Shown: positions 37,914 to 46,132 of the stretch, one piece after another
Layout: the number at the start of each line of letters is the position of its first letter
Numbering within the stretch: the first letter of the stretch is position 1
Assembly (NCBI RefSeq): GCF_049800675.1
Contig: NZ_JBLOOT010000003.1
Coordinates: forward strand, 396,557 to 460,556
Reading direction: 5' to 3'
Length of the DNA stretch: 64,000 nucleotides
DNA from: Cauispirillum nitrogeniifigens
GTDB lineage: Bacteria; Pseudomonadota; Alphaproteobacteria; Rhodospirillales; Rhodospirillaceae
Position numbers and translations under genes: made by a program
Notes under the pieces: model-generated
Databases searched by the model: none
The model's input: only the letters and a program-made list of their open reading frames with translations
What the model was told of the DNA's origin: nothing

Positions 37914-40406
37914 ATGAGCGCCTTCACCACCGACCTTCCCATCGCCGAAGTCTTGCCGGCCCTGCGCGACGCGCTGGCCGCCGGCCCGAATGCCGTCGTG
38001 CAGGCGCCGCCCGGCGCCGGCAAGACCACCGCCGTGCCGCTGGCGCTGCTGGACGCCCCTTGGCTGGCCGGGCGCAAGATCATCCTGCTGGAGCCGCGGC
38101 GGCTGGCCGCCCGCATGGCCGCCCGCCGCATGGCGAGCCTGCTGGGCGAGGAGGTCGGCGCCACCGTCGGCTACCGCATCCGCCAGGAGCGCAAGGTTTC
38201 CAGCGCCACCCGCATCGAGGTCGTCACCGAAGGCGTGCTGACCCGCCAGCTTCAGTCCGACCCGGACCTGTCGGGGGTGGCCTGCGTCCTGTTCGACGAG
38301 TTCCACGAACGGTCCCTGCACGCCGACCTCGGCCTCGCCCTGTGCCTGGAGGTCCAGGCCGCCCTGCGCGACGACCTGCGGCTGGTCGCCATGTCGGCGA
38401 CGCTGGATGCCGCCCCGGTGGCGGCGTTGATGGGCGGCGCGCCGGTCATCACGTCCGAGGGTCGCGCCTTCCCGGTGGAGACGCGTTTCCTCCCGCCGCG
38501 CCCGACCGCCCGCCTGGAGGACACCATGGCCTCGGCCATCCGCACGGCGGTGGCCGAGGAAAGCGGCTCCATCCTCGCGTTCCTGCCCGGCGAGGCGGAG
38601 ATCCGCCGCGTCGCCGAGCGCCTGGACGGCCTGCCGCCCGAGGTCGACCTCGCCCCGCTCTACGGCGCCCTGCCGCCCGAGGCCCAGGACGCCGCCGTGC
38701 GCCCCGCCCCGGCCGGCCGGCGCAAGGTGGTGCTCGCCACCGCCATCGCCGAAACGTCGCTGACCATCGACGGTATCCGCGTTGTCATCGACGGCGGACT
38801 GGCCCGCCGCGCCGCCTTTGACCCGCGCAGCGGCATGACCCGGCTGGTCACGGAGCGCGTCACCCGCGCCGCCGCCGACCAGCGCCGGGGCCGCGCCGGC
38901 CGCCTGATGCCCGGCGTCTGCTACCGCCTGTGGCCGGAGGCCGAGGATCGCGCCCTGCTGGCCGCTCCGCCGCCGGAGATCCGCTCCGCCGACTTGGCGC
39001 CGCTGCTGCTCGACCTGGCGGCCTGGGGCGCCGAGCCCGACGCCCTGCCGTGGCTGGACGCCCCGCCGCCCGCCGCCGTCGCCCAGGCGAGGGATCTGCT
39101 GCGGGGCCTCGGCGCGCTCGATGCCCAGGGGCGCGTCACCGCCCACGGCAAGGCCATGGCGGAGTTGCCGCTGCACCCCCGGCTGGCGCACATGATCCTG
39201 GCGGCGCGGGAGCACGGCCTGGGCGGGCTGGCCTGCGACGTCGCCGCCCTGCTGAGCGAACGCGACCCGGTCAAGGGCGGCGGACGCGGCGGACGGGACG
39301 CCGACCTGCGGCTGCGCCTGGACCTCCTGCACGGGGGCCGTGCCGACGGCCTGAGCCTCGATCGCGGCGCCCTGGCCCGTGCCCGCCAGGATGCCGGCGA
39401 CTGGCGTCGCCGCCTGGGCCTGCCGCGCGCCGAGGGCACCGTCGGGGCCGGCGCCTGCCTCGCCCTGGCCTACCCCGACCGCGTCGGCCGCCGCCGCGCC
39501 CAGGGCGGCTACACCCTGTCGGGCGGGCGCGGGGCGGTGCTGGCCGATGGCGACCCGCTGGGGGCGGAGGACTTCCTGGCCGTGGGCGACCTTGACGGTG
39601 CCGCCCAGAATGGCCGCATCTACCTCGCCGCGCCCCTGACGCGGGCGGAGATCGAGGATCTGTTCGCCGACGCCATCACCGAGGGCGAGGTGGTGCGCTG
39701 GGACGACCGCAGCGAAAGCGTCGTCGCCCGCCGCCAGCGCCGCCTGGGCGCCTGCGTGCTGGACGACAAGCCCCTGCCCGCGCCCGATCCGGCGCGGCTG
39801 GCCGAGGGTCTGATCGACGGCATCCGCCGCACCGGGCCGCACGTTCTGCCGTGGGACAAACGGTCGGAGCAACTGCGCGCCCGCATCGCCTTTCTCCACG
39901 CCGCCGAGGGCGCGCCGTGGCCGGATGTCTGCGACACCGCCCTGCTGGCGGGACTGGAGAATTGGCTGGCGCCCTACCTCTCGGGCATGAGCAAGCTCGC
40001 CCACCTGCGCAAGCTGGATCTGGCCGAGGCGCTGAAGGCCCTGCTGCCGTGGGACCTGCAACAGCGCCTGGAGCGCGAGGCGCCGACCCACTTCCAGGTG
40101 CCGACCGGGTCGCGCATCGCCCTGGACTATTCGACCGGCGAAACCCCGGTGCTGGCCGTGCGCCTTCAGGAAATGTTCGGCTGCACCGACCATCCGGCCA
40201 TCGCCGGCGGCCGGGTGCCGCTGGTCGTCCACCTGCTGTCCCCGGCCCACCGCCCCATCCAGGTCACGCAGGACCTGCCGGGCTTCTGGACCTCCAGCTA
40301 CGCCGCCGTGAAGGCCGACATGAAGGGCCGCTACCCCAAGCACCCGTGGCCCGACGACCCGGTGGCCGCCGCCCCGACGACACGGGCGAAGCCGCGGGGG
40401 ACGTGA
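37914..40406 (+). CDS. hrpB: ATP-dependent helicase HrpB
   Basis: This 830-residue protein is a DEAH/RHA-like RNA helicase of the HrpB family. Walker A GAGKTT (34-39), Walker B variant DEFH (128-131), SAT, and motif VI QRRGRAGRLMPG are present, followed by the HA2/ratchet region and an HrpB-specific C-terminal domain ending near FWTSSYAAVKADMKGRYPKHPWP (in part). E. coli HrpB is about 820 residues. Its role in bacteria is not well defined; RNA metabolism is likely. The ATG at 37914 starts the conserved region. Confidence 0.94.
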   Translation: MSAFTTDLPIAEVLPALRDALAAGPNAVVQAPPGAGKTTAVPLALLDAPWLAGRKIILLEPRRLAARMAARRMASLLGEEVGATVGYRIRQERKVSSATRIEVVTEGVLTRQLQSDPDLSGVACVLFDEFHERSLHADLGLALCLEVQAALRDDLRLVAMSATLDAAPVAALMGGAPVITSEGRAFPVETRFLPPRPTARLEDTMASAIRTAVAEESGSILAFLPGEAEIRRVAERLDGLPPEVDLAPLYGALPPEAQDAAVRPAPAGRRKVVLATAIAETSLTIDGIRVVIDGGLARRAAFDPRSGMTRLVTERVTRAAADQRRGRAGRLMPGVCYRLWPEAEDRALLAAPPPEIRSADLAPLLLDLAAWGAEPDALPWLDAPPPAAVAQARDLLRGLGALDAQGRVTAHGKAMAELPLHPRLAHMILAAREHGLGGLACDVAALLSERDPVKGGGRGGRDADLRLRLDLLHGGRADGLSLDRGALARARQDAGDWRRRLGLPRAEGTVGAGACLALAYPDRVGRRRAQGGYTLSGGRGAVLADGDPLGAEDFLAVGDLDGAAQNGRIYLAAPLTRAEIEDLFADAITEGEVVRWDDRSESVVARRQRRLGACVLDDKPLPAPDPARLAEGLIDGIRRTGPHVLPWDKRSEQLRARIAFLHAAEGAPWPDVCDTALLAGLENWLAPYLSGMSKLAHLRKLDLAEALKALLPWDLQQRLEREAPTHFQVPTGSRIALDYSTGETPVLAVRLQEMFGCTDHPAIAGGRVPLVVHLLSPAHRPIQVTQDLPGFWTSSYAAVKADMKGRYPKHPWPDDPVAAAPTTRAKPRGT

Positions 40407-40412
40407 TCGGGC

Positions 40413-42260
40413 TCAGGCCGCCCGCACGCCGTCCAGGAAGCGGCCGACCAGATCGCGGAGTTGATCGGCCTCCGACGACAGGCGCTGTGTGACAGTGCGA
40501 ACCTGAGTTGAGGCCTGGCTGGCTTCGCCGGCGGCCTCGGTGACGCCGTGGATGGTTTCCGTCACCGAACGGGTGCCGCGCGCGGCATCCTGGACGCTGC
40601 GGGAAATCTCGCGGGTGGCGGCGTTCTGCTGTTCCACCGCCTCGGCGATGGAGGACGCCGTGTCGCTGACGCGGGCGATGATGGAGACGATTTCCGAAAT
40701 CGCCTGCGCGGCCTCGTCGGCCTCGGCCTGCACGGCGCTGATGTGGTTGCGGATTTCCTCCGTCGCCCGCGCCGTCTGTGAGGCCAGGGTCTTGACCTCG
40801 TTGGCGACGACGGCAAAGCCTTTGCCGGCCTCCCCGGCGCGTGCCGCCTCGATGGTGGCGTTCAGCGCCAGCAGGTTGGTCTGGCTGGCGATGTCGGTGA
40901 TGAGGTCGACCACCTCGCCGATACGACCGGCCGACTCCTCCAGGCCGCGCACGATCTGGTCGGTGCGCCCGGCCTTCTCCGCCGCCTCCCGCGAGATGGC
41001 GGCGGACTCGTTGACCTGACGGCCGATCTCCTCGATGGAGGCGGACAGTTCCTCGGCGGCGCTGGCCACCGTCTGCACGTTGCCCGAGGCATCCTCGGAG
41101 GCATCGGCGACGGCCACCGCCTGGGCGGTGGTTTCCTCGGCGATGGCGGCCATGGTGGTCGCGGCCGTCTCCAGGCTGCCCGTGGCATCGCCGACCGCCC
41201 GCAGGACTCCGCCGGCGGCGGCCTCGAACTCCTGCGTCAGGCGGGCGATGGCCTCGGTCCTGTGCAGGCGCCGGGCCTGCTCGTCGCGCTCGGCGGCGGC
41301 GTGCGCCGCCTGCTCGGCTTCCTGGGCGCGACGGGTCGCGGCGGCATCCTCGGCCAGGGCCTCCTGCCGGCGTTCTGTACGGCTGAGGACAACGTGGGCG
41401 GCCACCACCGACACCACGGTGATGATCAGCAGCGTGCCGATGACGGCGAACAGGGAGGCATCCTCCGCCTCGCCCATGGCCCGGCGCAGGGCCGAAACGT
41501 CCTGCGCCACCTTGAGGGCGGCCACGACCTGCCCGTCCGGGCCGTGCAGCGCCAGGTCGTAGCTGGCCGATGTCGCCCCGGCGGGCAGCTTGTAGTTCTC
41601 AAGCCGGGCGAAGATCGTCTTGCCGTCCACGCTGGTCAGGGTAACGGCCATATCCAGATGGCGGTCGATCTGCCCCAGGGCATAGAGCGGATCGACGTGC
41701 ACGACGGCATAGCCGTCCACCCGCAGCCCGCCGATCGGGGCAACCACGCTCAGGCGCGGCGCCGGCCCGTCCATCCACACATGCGACAGCAGCCGCATGC
41801 GGTCCTTGCCCTCGCGGGCGCGCAGCGCGCCGAGCAGGCTTTGCGGCAGGGCGAAGGTCATGCCCTCGGCCCGCGCCTCGCCCAGAATCTCCAGGTCCGC
41901 CGACAGGATGGAGCCGCCCAGGTAGGCGACCTGCCCGCCGGTGGCCGCCCCCTGGCGGCCCATGCCGGCGGCCAGGGCCGCGACCTCGTCGGAGGGCTTG
42001 CCCTGCGCCGCCGCCACGGCCTTGCGCAGGTCGCCCTGCCGCGCCACCGCCCCGGCAAGGTCGCTGGCCGTGCCGACGTATTCGTGCCACAGCACCTGCG
42101 CCACCAGGCTGTCGACCGACGCCTGCGCCTGCCGGCCCTGGTGATCCGCCACGAGGGCGCCGAAGCGGCCGGTCAGGAACAGGATGACGCCGACCCCGGC
42201 GATGATGGTGATCAGGCCGCCGGCACCCAGCAGCAGGGGCAGGAGCTTGCTCAGCCGCAT
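40413..42260 (-). CDS. Methyl-accepting chemotaxis protein with double-membrane sensor
   Basis: This 615-residue chemoreceptor has membrane helices at about 7-30 and 268-292 flanking a periplasmic sensor of roughly 235 residues that looks like a dCache/sCache-type domain. After the second helix comes a coiled coil (about 295-345) and not an obvious HAMP domain, then the methyl-accepting signalling domain with the hairpin tip ASQTNLLALNATIEAARAG. It passes ligand information to CheA/CheW. It begins 13 bases after a periplasmic rhodanese gene on the same strand, suggesting a sulfur-related or cyanide-related signal; that is inference. Confidence 0.9.
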   Translation of the reverse strand: MRLSKLLPLLLGAGGLITIIAGVGVILFLTGRFGALVADHQGRQAQASVDSLVAQVLWHEYVGTASDLAGAVARQGDLRKAVAAAQGKPSDEVAALAAGMGRQGAATGGQVAYLGGSILSADLEILGEARAEGMTFALPQSLLGALRAREGKDRMRLLSHVWMDGPAPRLSVVAPIGGLRVDGYAVVHVDPLYALGQIDRHLDMAVTLTSVDGKTIFARLENYKLPAGATSASYDLALHGPDGQVVAALKVAQDVSALRRAMGEAEDASLFAVIGTLLIITVVSVVAAHVVLSRTERRQEALAEDAAATRRAQEAEQAAHAAAERDEQARRLHRTEAIARLTQEFEAAAGGVLRAVGDATGSLETAATTMAAIAEETTAQAVAVADASEDASGNVQTVASAAEELSASIEEIGRQVNESAAISREAAEKAGRTDQIVRGLEESAGRIGEVVDLITDIASQTNLLALNATIEAARAGEAGKGFAVVANEVKTLASQTARATEEIRNHISAVQAEADEAAQAISEIVSIIARVSDTASSIAEAVEQQNAATREISRSVQDAARGTRSVTETIHGVTEAAGEASQASTQVRTVTQRLSSEADQLRDLVGRFLDGVRAA

Positions 42261-42273
42261 CGGTCGCCCTCCG

Positions 42274-42711
42274 TCAGCGGACGTCGACGGGCAGACCTTC
42301 GGCCCGCCATTCCTCCATGCCCTTGGCGTAGTAGTGGACGCTGGTATATCCCCACTCCACCGCCTGCTTGGCGGCGTTGGCGGCGCGGCCGCACTTCAGG
42401 CCGTTGCAGTAGAACAGGACCGGCGTGTCCTTGGCCGGCACCACCTTGGCCAGGACCTCGGGGCCGGTGATGTCGGTGTCGACCAGTCGCACGGCACCCT
42501 GGATGTGGCCGGCGTCGTAGTCGGCTTCCTTGCGGTTGTCGAGGATCACCAGGGCCGGAGTGGACTGCACCAGATCGATCACGGCGGCGGCATCGACGGT
42601 CTTGGCGCCGGGAATTTCCAGCGGCGCGTCGGCAAAGGCAGCGGGCGCCAGCCCGATGACGACGGCGACCGCCAGGCACAGCGCGGCGATGGAACGCAGG
42701 ATGGTCTTCAT
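42274..42711 (-). CDS. Periplasmic single-domain rhodanese
   Basis: This 145-residue protein has a signal peptide (about 1-28, ending AAFA) and one rhodanese domain. The active-site Cys102 lies in FYCNGLKCGRA, with the second Cys107 close by. Such proteins carry a persulfide on the catalytic Cys. The ATG at 42711 begins the signal peptide and follows GGGGAG. It is the first gene of a two-gene unit with the chemoreceptor. The promoter lies in the A/T-rich intergenic region shared with bioF. Confidence 0.9.
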   Translation of the reverse strand: MKTILRSIAALCLAVAVVIGLAPAAFADAPLEIPGAKTVDAAAVIDLVQSTPALVILDNRKEADYDAGHIQGAVRLVDTDITGPEVLAKVVPAKDTPVLFYCNGLKCGRAANAAKQAVEWGYTSVHYYAKGMEEWRAEGLPVDVR

Positions 42712-42779
42712 TGGACGCTCTCCCCTTGTGGACATGGCGCGGCCACAGCTCTTCCGGCGATTCGCCCGCGCCCCTTCTT

Positions 42780-42835
42780 TTTATATTTGCAAAATCTTTT
42801 GTATCCTAGGGTTTTTGCCTAGGCCAAAAGTCAGG
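42780..42835. promoter_or_regulatory. A/T-rich divergent control region with CCTAGG dyad upstream of bioF
   Basis: This A/T-rich island between the rhodanese and bioF contains CTTTTG (42796-42801), CCTAGG (42805-42810), a spacer GTTTTTG, a second CCTAGG (42818-42823) and CAAAAG (42825-42830). The outer and inner elements form nested inverted repeats, a plausible operator for either divergent unit. It does not match the BioR site TTATCTATAA or the BirA operator. Confidence 0.5.
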
Positions 42836-42935
42836 GTCTGGTGGCGCAACCCAAAGCGCTTTCCGGCCGCCCGCCTTGCCGCCGCTCCGGCGGCCTGCTA
42901 AGACGGCGGACGTTCCTCACCTCGGACCGGAGCCC

Positions 42936-44126
42936 ATGGACCGAGCCTTCCTCGACCGCCTGGACGCGCGGCTGGCCGACCTCGACGCGGCGGGCCGGCG
43001 GCGCGTGCTGCGTCCCGTCGCGCCACGGGGGGCGCACGCCGGCATGGTCGAGCGCGACGGCCGCCCGCTCATCAACTTGGCGGCCAACGACAGCCTGGGC
43101 CTGTCGCGCCACCCCGCGCTGATCGCCCGCGCGCGGGAGTGGGCGGAACGCTTCGGCGTCGGCGCCACCGCGTCGCGGCTGGTCTGCGGCACCTTCCCGG
43201 TCCATACCGCCCTGGAGGAGCGCCTCGCCGCCCTCAAGGGCACGGAGGCGGCGCTGATCTTCAACTCCGGCTTCCAGGCCAATGCCGGTGTCCTGGCCGC
43301 CCTGTGCGGGGCCGAGGCCACCGGCGGCACGCCGCTGGTCTACACCGACCGCCTCAACCATGCCTCCATGCACGAGGGCTTGCAGACGGCCGGGGTGCGC
43401 CAGATCCGCTTCCGCCACAACGACATGGGCCATCTGGCCGACCTGCTGCGGCGCGACGCCGCCACCCACGGGCCGCGCTTCATCGTCACCGAGAGCGTGT
43501 TCAGCATGGACGGCGACCGCGCCGACCTCCTGACCCTCGCCGACCTTGCCGAGCAGCACGGCGCCTTCCTCTATGTGGACGAGGCCCATGCCACCGGGGT
43601 CCTCGGCCCGCGCGGTGCCGGCCTGACGGCGCAGCCCGGCGTGCGCGGACGCGTCGACCTGATCATGGGCACCTTCGGCAAGGCCCTCGGCGGGTTCGGC
43701 GCTTATGTGGCCTGTTCGCGCACGGTGCGGGACTGGCTGGTCAGCCGCTGCGCCGCCTTCATCTATTCCACCGCCCTGCCGCCGCCCGTCCTGGGGGCCA
43801 TCGACGCCGCCCTCGACCTGCTGCCCGACCTGGAGGCCGAGCGCGCCCGTGTGCTGCGCCACGCCGCGCGGGTGCGCGCGGCCCTTAACGGCCAGGGCAT
43901 CGACACCCTGGACAGTTCCACCCACATCGTCCCGGCCATCCTGGGCGAGGAGCGCGCCGCCCTGGCCGCTCAGGCGCGCCTGGAGGACGCCGGCGTGCTG
44001 GGCATCGCCATCCGCCCGCCGACCGTGCCGGCCGGCACCAGCCGCCTGCGCCTGTCCCTGTCGGCAGCGCATACCGACGCCGACATCGATACCGTTGTCG
44101 CCGCGCTCGCGGAGATTGGCCGATGA
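42936..44126 (+). CDS. bioF: 8-amino-7-oxononanoate synthase
   Basis: BioF condenses pimeloyl-ACP (or CoA) with L-alanine, the first step of biotin ring assembly. This 396-residue PLP enzyme of the alpha-oxoamine synthase family has NDSLGLSRHP near the start, VDEAHATGVLG, and the Schiff-base Lys in GTFGKALGG. It is a distant relative of HemA but lacks HemA's signatures. The ATG at 42936 follows CGGAGCCC. It opens a tightly packed operon in which every following bio gene except bioD overlaps its predecessor. Confidence 0.95.
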   Translation: MDRAFLDRLDARLADLDAAGRRRVLRPVAPRGAHAGMVERDGRPLINLAANDSLGLSRHPALIARAREWAERFGVGATASRLVCGTFPVHTALEERLAALKGTEAALIFNSGFQANAGVLAALCGAEATGGTPLVYTDRLNHASMHEGLQTAGVRQIRFRHNDMGHLADLLRRDAATHGPRFIVTESVFSMDGDRADLLTLADLAEQHGAFLYVDEAHATGVLGPRGAGLTAQPGVRGRVDLIMGTFGKALGGFGAYVACSRTVRDWLVSRCAAFIYSTALPPPVLGAIDAALDLLPDLEAERARVLRHAARVRAALNGQGIDTLDSSTHIVPAILGEERAALAAQARLEDAGVLGIAIRPPTVPAGTSRLRLSLSAAHTDADIDTVVAALAEIGR

Positions 44127-44710
44127 TCCTGCTGGTGCATGGCTGGGGCTTCGATGCCACCGTGTGGGACGGCGTGCGCGCCGCCCTGCCCGCCGGGCTG
44201 GAGGTGGAGGCCCTGGACCTCGGCTTCTTCGGCGCGCCGACGGCGGTGCCCTACAGCGTCACCCTGGCCGTCGGCCACTCCCTGGGCGCCCTGTGGCTGC
44301 TGCGCCAGGGCATCGCCCCGGTGCTGGCGGTCAACGGCTTCCCGCGCTTCACCGCCGCGCCGGACTTCCCCCAGGGCGTGGCGCCGCGCATGGTCGAGCG
44401 CATGGCCCGCCGCCTGGCCGACGCCCCGGCGGAGGTGGTGGACGCCTTCCGCGACCGCTGCGGCGCCGGCCCGGCCACCGCCGCGCCGGACGTGGATCGT
44501 CTGGCCTGGGGCCTCGACCTGCTGCTGAGCGCCGACGCCCGCCCCGCCGCCCCGCTGCGGGCGATCGCCGGGCGCCAGGACCCCATCGTGCCGCCGCCCA
44601 TGACCGAGGCTGCCTTCGGCGCCGCCGTCACCTGGATCGACGGTGGCCACCTGCTGCCCCTGACCCATCCCGCCCCCCTCGCCCAGGCCATCCTGGAGGC
44701 CCTGCCGTGA
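44123..44710 (+). CDS. bioH: Small BioH-like pimeloyl-ACP methyl ester esterase
   Basis: This 195-residue alpha/beta hydrolase is placed where pimeloyl-ACP methyl ester carboxylesterase is expected. It has the oxyanion motif HGWGF near the start, nucleophile elbow GHSLGA (Ser53), acid GRQDPI and histidine DGGHLLPL. E. coli BioH is 256 residues, so this version lacks most of the cap domain. Between bioF and bioC it would release pimeloyl-ACP from BioC's methyl ester. It overlaps bioF by ATGA and bioC by GTGA. The symbol rests on context and fold; it could be named BioG-like instead. Confidence 0.8.
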   Translation: MILLVHGWGFDATVWDGVRAALPAGLEVEALDLGFFGAPTAVPYSVTLAVGHSLGALWLLRQGIAPVLAVNGFPRFTAAPDFPQGVAPRMVERMARRLADAPAEVVDAFRDRCGAGPATAAPDVDRLAWGLDLLLSADARPAAPLRAIAGRQDPIVPPPMTEAAFGAAVTWIDGGHLLPLTHPAPLAQAILEALP

Positions 44711-45474
44711 CCGAAGCCTGGAAAAGCCGCGTCGCCGCCGCGTTCGGCACCGCCGCCGACGACTACGACCGCATCGGCCGGGTGCAGTGGGCTGTGGCCC
44801 ACGAACTGGCCCGCCGCCTCGCCCTGGCCCCGCTGCCCGAGGCGCCACGCGTGCTGGAGGTCGGCTGCGGCACCGGGTTCCTGACCGCCAGCCTGCTGCC
44901 CTGCCTGCCGGGCGCGCGGTGGCTCGCCACCGACATCGCCCCGGAGATGGTGTGGGCCTGCGAGCGCCGCTTCGCCGGTCGCCTGCACTTCGAAGCCCGC
45001 GTCATGGACGGCGAGGCCCCCGACCTGCCGCCGGCCAGCTTCGATCTGGTGTGCTCGTCCATGGCCGCGCAGTGGTTCGCCGACCTGCCCGACGCCCTGG
45101 CGGAGTTGTGGGCGCTGGTGCGACCGGGCGGGTTCCTGGCCGTGTCCACCCTGGGCGCGGACACCTTCGCGGAATGGCGCGCCGCCTGCGCGGCCTGCGG
45201 CGTCGCCCCGGCCACGCCGATCTATCCCGACGCCGCCACCTATGCCGCCTGGATGGGCGAGGGCGCGGAGGTCGCCGAGACCCGCCATCAGGCGGAAAGC
45301 AGTTCGTCCTTCACCTTCCTCCAGGACCTCAAGGCCCTGGGCGCCCACGTCAGCCGCAAGGGCGTCGCCCCGACGCCGCCGGGCACCCTGCGCCGGGTGA
45401 TGCGCCAGGCCGGCATGCGCGGGTTCGCGGCCACCTACCATGTCCTCCACGGCATCCGCAGGAAGCCCTTATGA
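44707..45474 (+). CDS. bioC: Malonyl-ACP O-methyltransferase
   Basis: BioC methylates the free carboxyl of malonyl-ACP with SAM, disguising it as a fatty-acid primer for pimelate synthesis. This 255-residue class I methyltransferase begins with the BioC-type AAFGTAADDYDRIGRVQ and has motif I VLEVGCGTGFLT, then FDLVCSSMAAQWFADL, a BioC signature. A GTG at 44707 is the start, overlapping the bioH stop. The C-terminal codons and stop are duplicated in a 26-base tandem repeat that separates it from bioD. Confidence 0.93.
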   Translation: MTEAWKSRVAAAFGTAADDYDRIGRVQWAVAHELARRLALAPLPEAPRVLEVGCGTGFLTASLLPCLPGARWLATDIAPEMVWACERRFAGRLHFEARVMDGEAPDLPPASFDLVCSSMAAQWFADLPDALAELWALVRPGGFLAVSTLGADTFAEWRAACAACGVAPATPIYPDAATYAAWMGEGAEVAETRHQAESSSSFTFLQDLKALGAHVSRKGVAPTPPGTLRRVMRQAGMRGFAATYHVLHGIRRKPL

Positions 45475-45501
45475 CACGCATCCGCAGGAAGCCTCTATGA
45501 C
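45452..45501 (+). repeat. 26-base tandem duplication at the bioC-bioD junction
   Basis: The block GCATCCGCAGGAAGCC plus the following ATGAC occurs at 45452-45475 and again at 45478-45501, two slightly diverged copies. The first ends in the bioC stop (TGA 45472-45474) overlapping an ATG at 45471; the second contains the bioD ribosome binding site and ATG (45497). The first ATG opens a nine-codon reading frame (MTRIRRKPL) ending at 45500. Confidence 0.85.
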
Positions 45502-46132
45502 GACCCGTGGCATCTTCGTCACCGGCACCGACACCGATGTCGGCAAGACCGTCGCCAGCGCCGCCCTGGTGCGCGCCCTGGGCGGCACCTACTGGAAGCC
45601 GGTGCAGAGCGGCACCGATGACCTGCCCGACGGCGACGCCGGCACCGTCGCCGCGCTGGCCGAACTGCCGCCGTGGCGCGTCCTGCCGACCCGCCACAGC
45701 TTCGCCGCGCCGCTGTCGCCCGATCAGGCCGCCGCGCTGGAAGGCCGGAGCATCGCGCTCGACGACTTCACCCTGCCCGCCGCCTACCTGCCGCTGGTGG
45801 TCGAGGGCGCCGGCGGGGCGCTGGTGCCGCTGAACGACCGCGTCCTGATGACCGACCTGATGGCCCGCCTCGGCCTGCCGGTGGTGGTGGTGGCCCGCAC
45901 CGGGCTGGGCACCATCAACCATACCCTGCTGACCCTGGAAGCCCTGCGCGCCCGCGCGCTGACCGTCGCCGGGGTGGTGCTGATGGGGCCGCCGCTGCCG
46001 CGCAACCGGGCGGCCATCGAACACTTCGGCGGCGTCCGCGTGATCGGCGAGATCCCGCCGCTGTCGCCGTTGTGCCCCGAAACGCTGGCCGAGGCCGCCA
46101 AAGACCTGGACGTCAGGGATCTGCTGCCATGA
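45497..46132 (+). CDS. bioD: Dethiobiotin synthetase
   Basis: BioD closes the ureido ring of dethiobiotin from 7,8-diaminopelargonic acid, CO2 and ATP. This 211-residue protein has the P-loop GTDTDVGKT near the N-terminus, YWKPVQSG, and VEGAGGALVPL, all BioD hallmarks. The ATG at 45497 follows AGGAAG, which is the second copy of a duplicated junction. The stop overlaps the bioA start (ATGA at 46129-46132). Confidence 0.95.
   Translation: MTTRGIFVTGTDTDVGKTVASAALVRALGGTYWKPVQSGTDDLPDGDAGTVAALAELPPWRVLPTRHSFAAPLSPDQAAALEGRSIALDDFTLPAAYLPLVVEGAGGALVPLNDRVLMTDLMARLGLPVVVVARTGLGTINHTLLTLEALRARALTVAGVVLMGPPLPRNRAAIEHFGGVRVIGEIPPLSPLCPETLAEAAKDLDVRDLLP

Noticed and set aside
42780..42835. BioR or BirA operator ahead of bioF
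   Set aside because: Neither TTATCTATAA nor TTGTAAACC-type half sites are present; only the CCTAGG dyad was kept.
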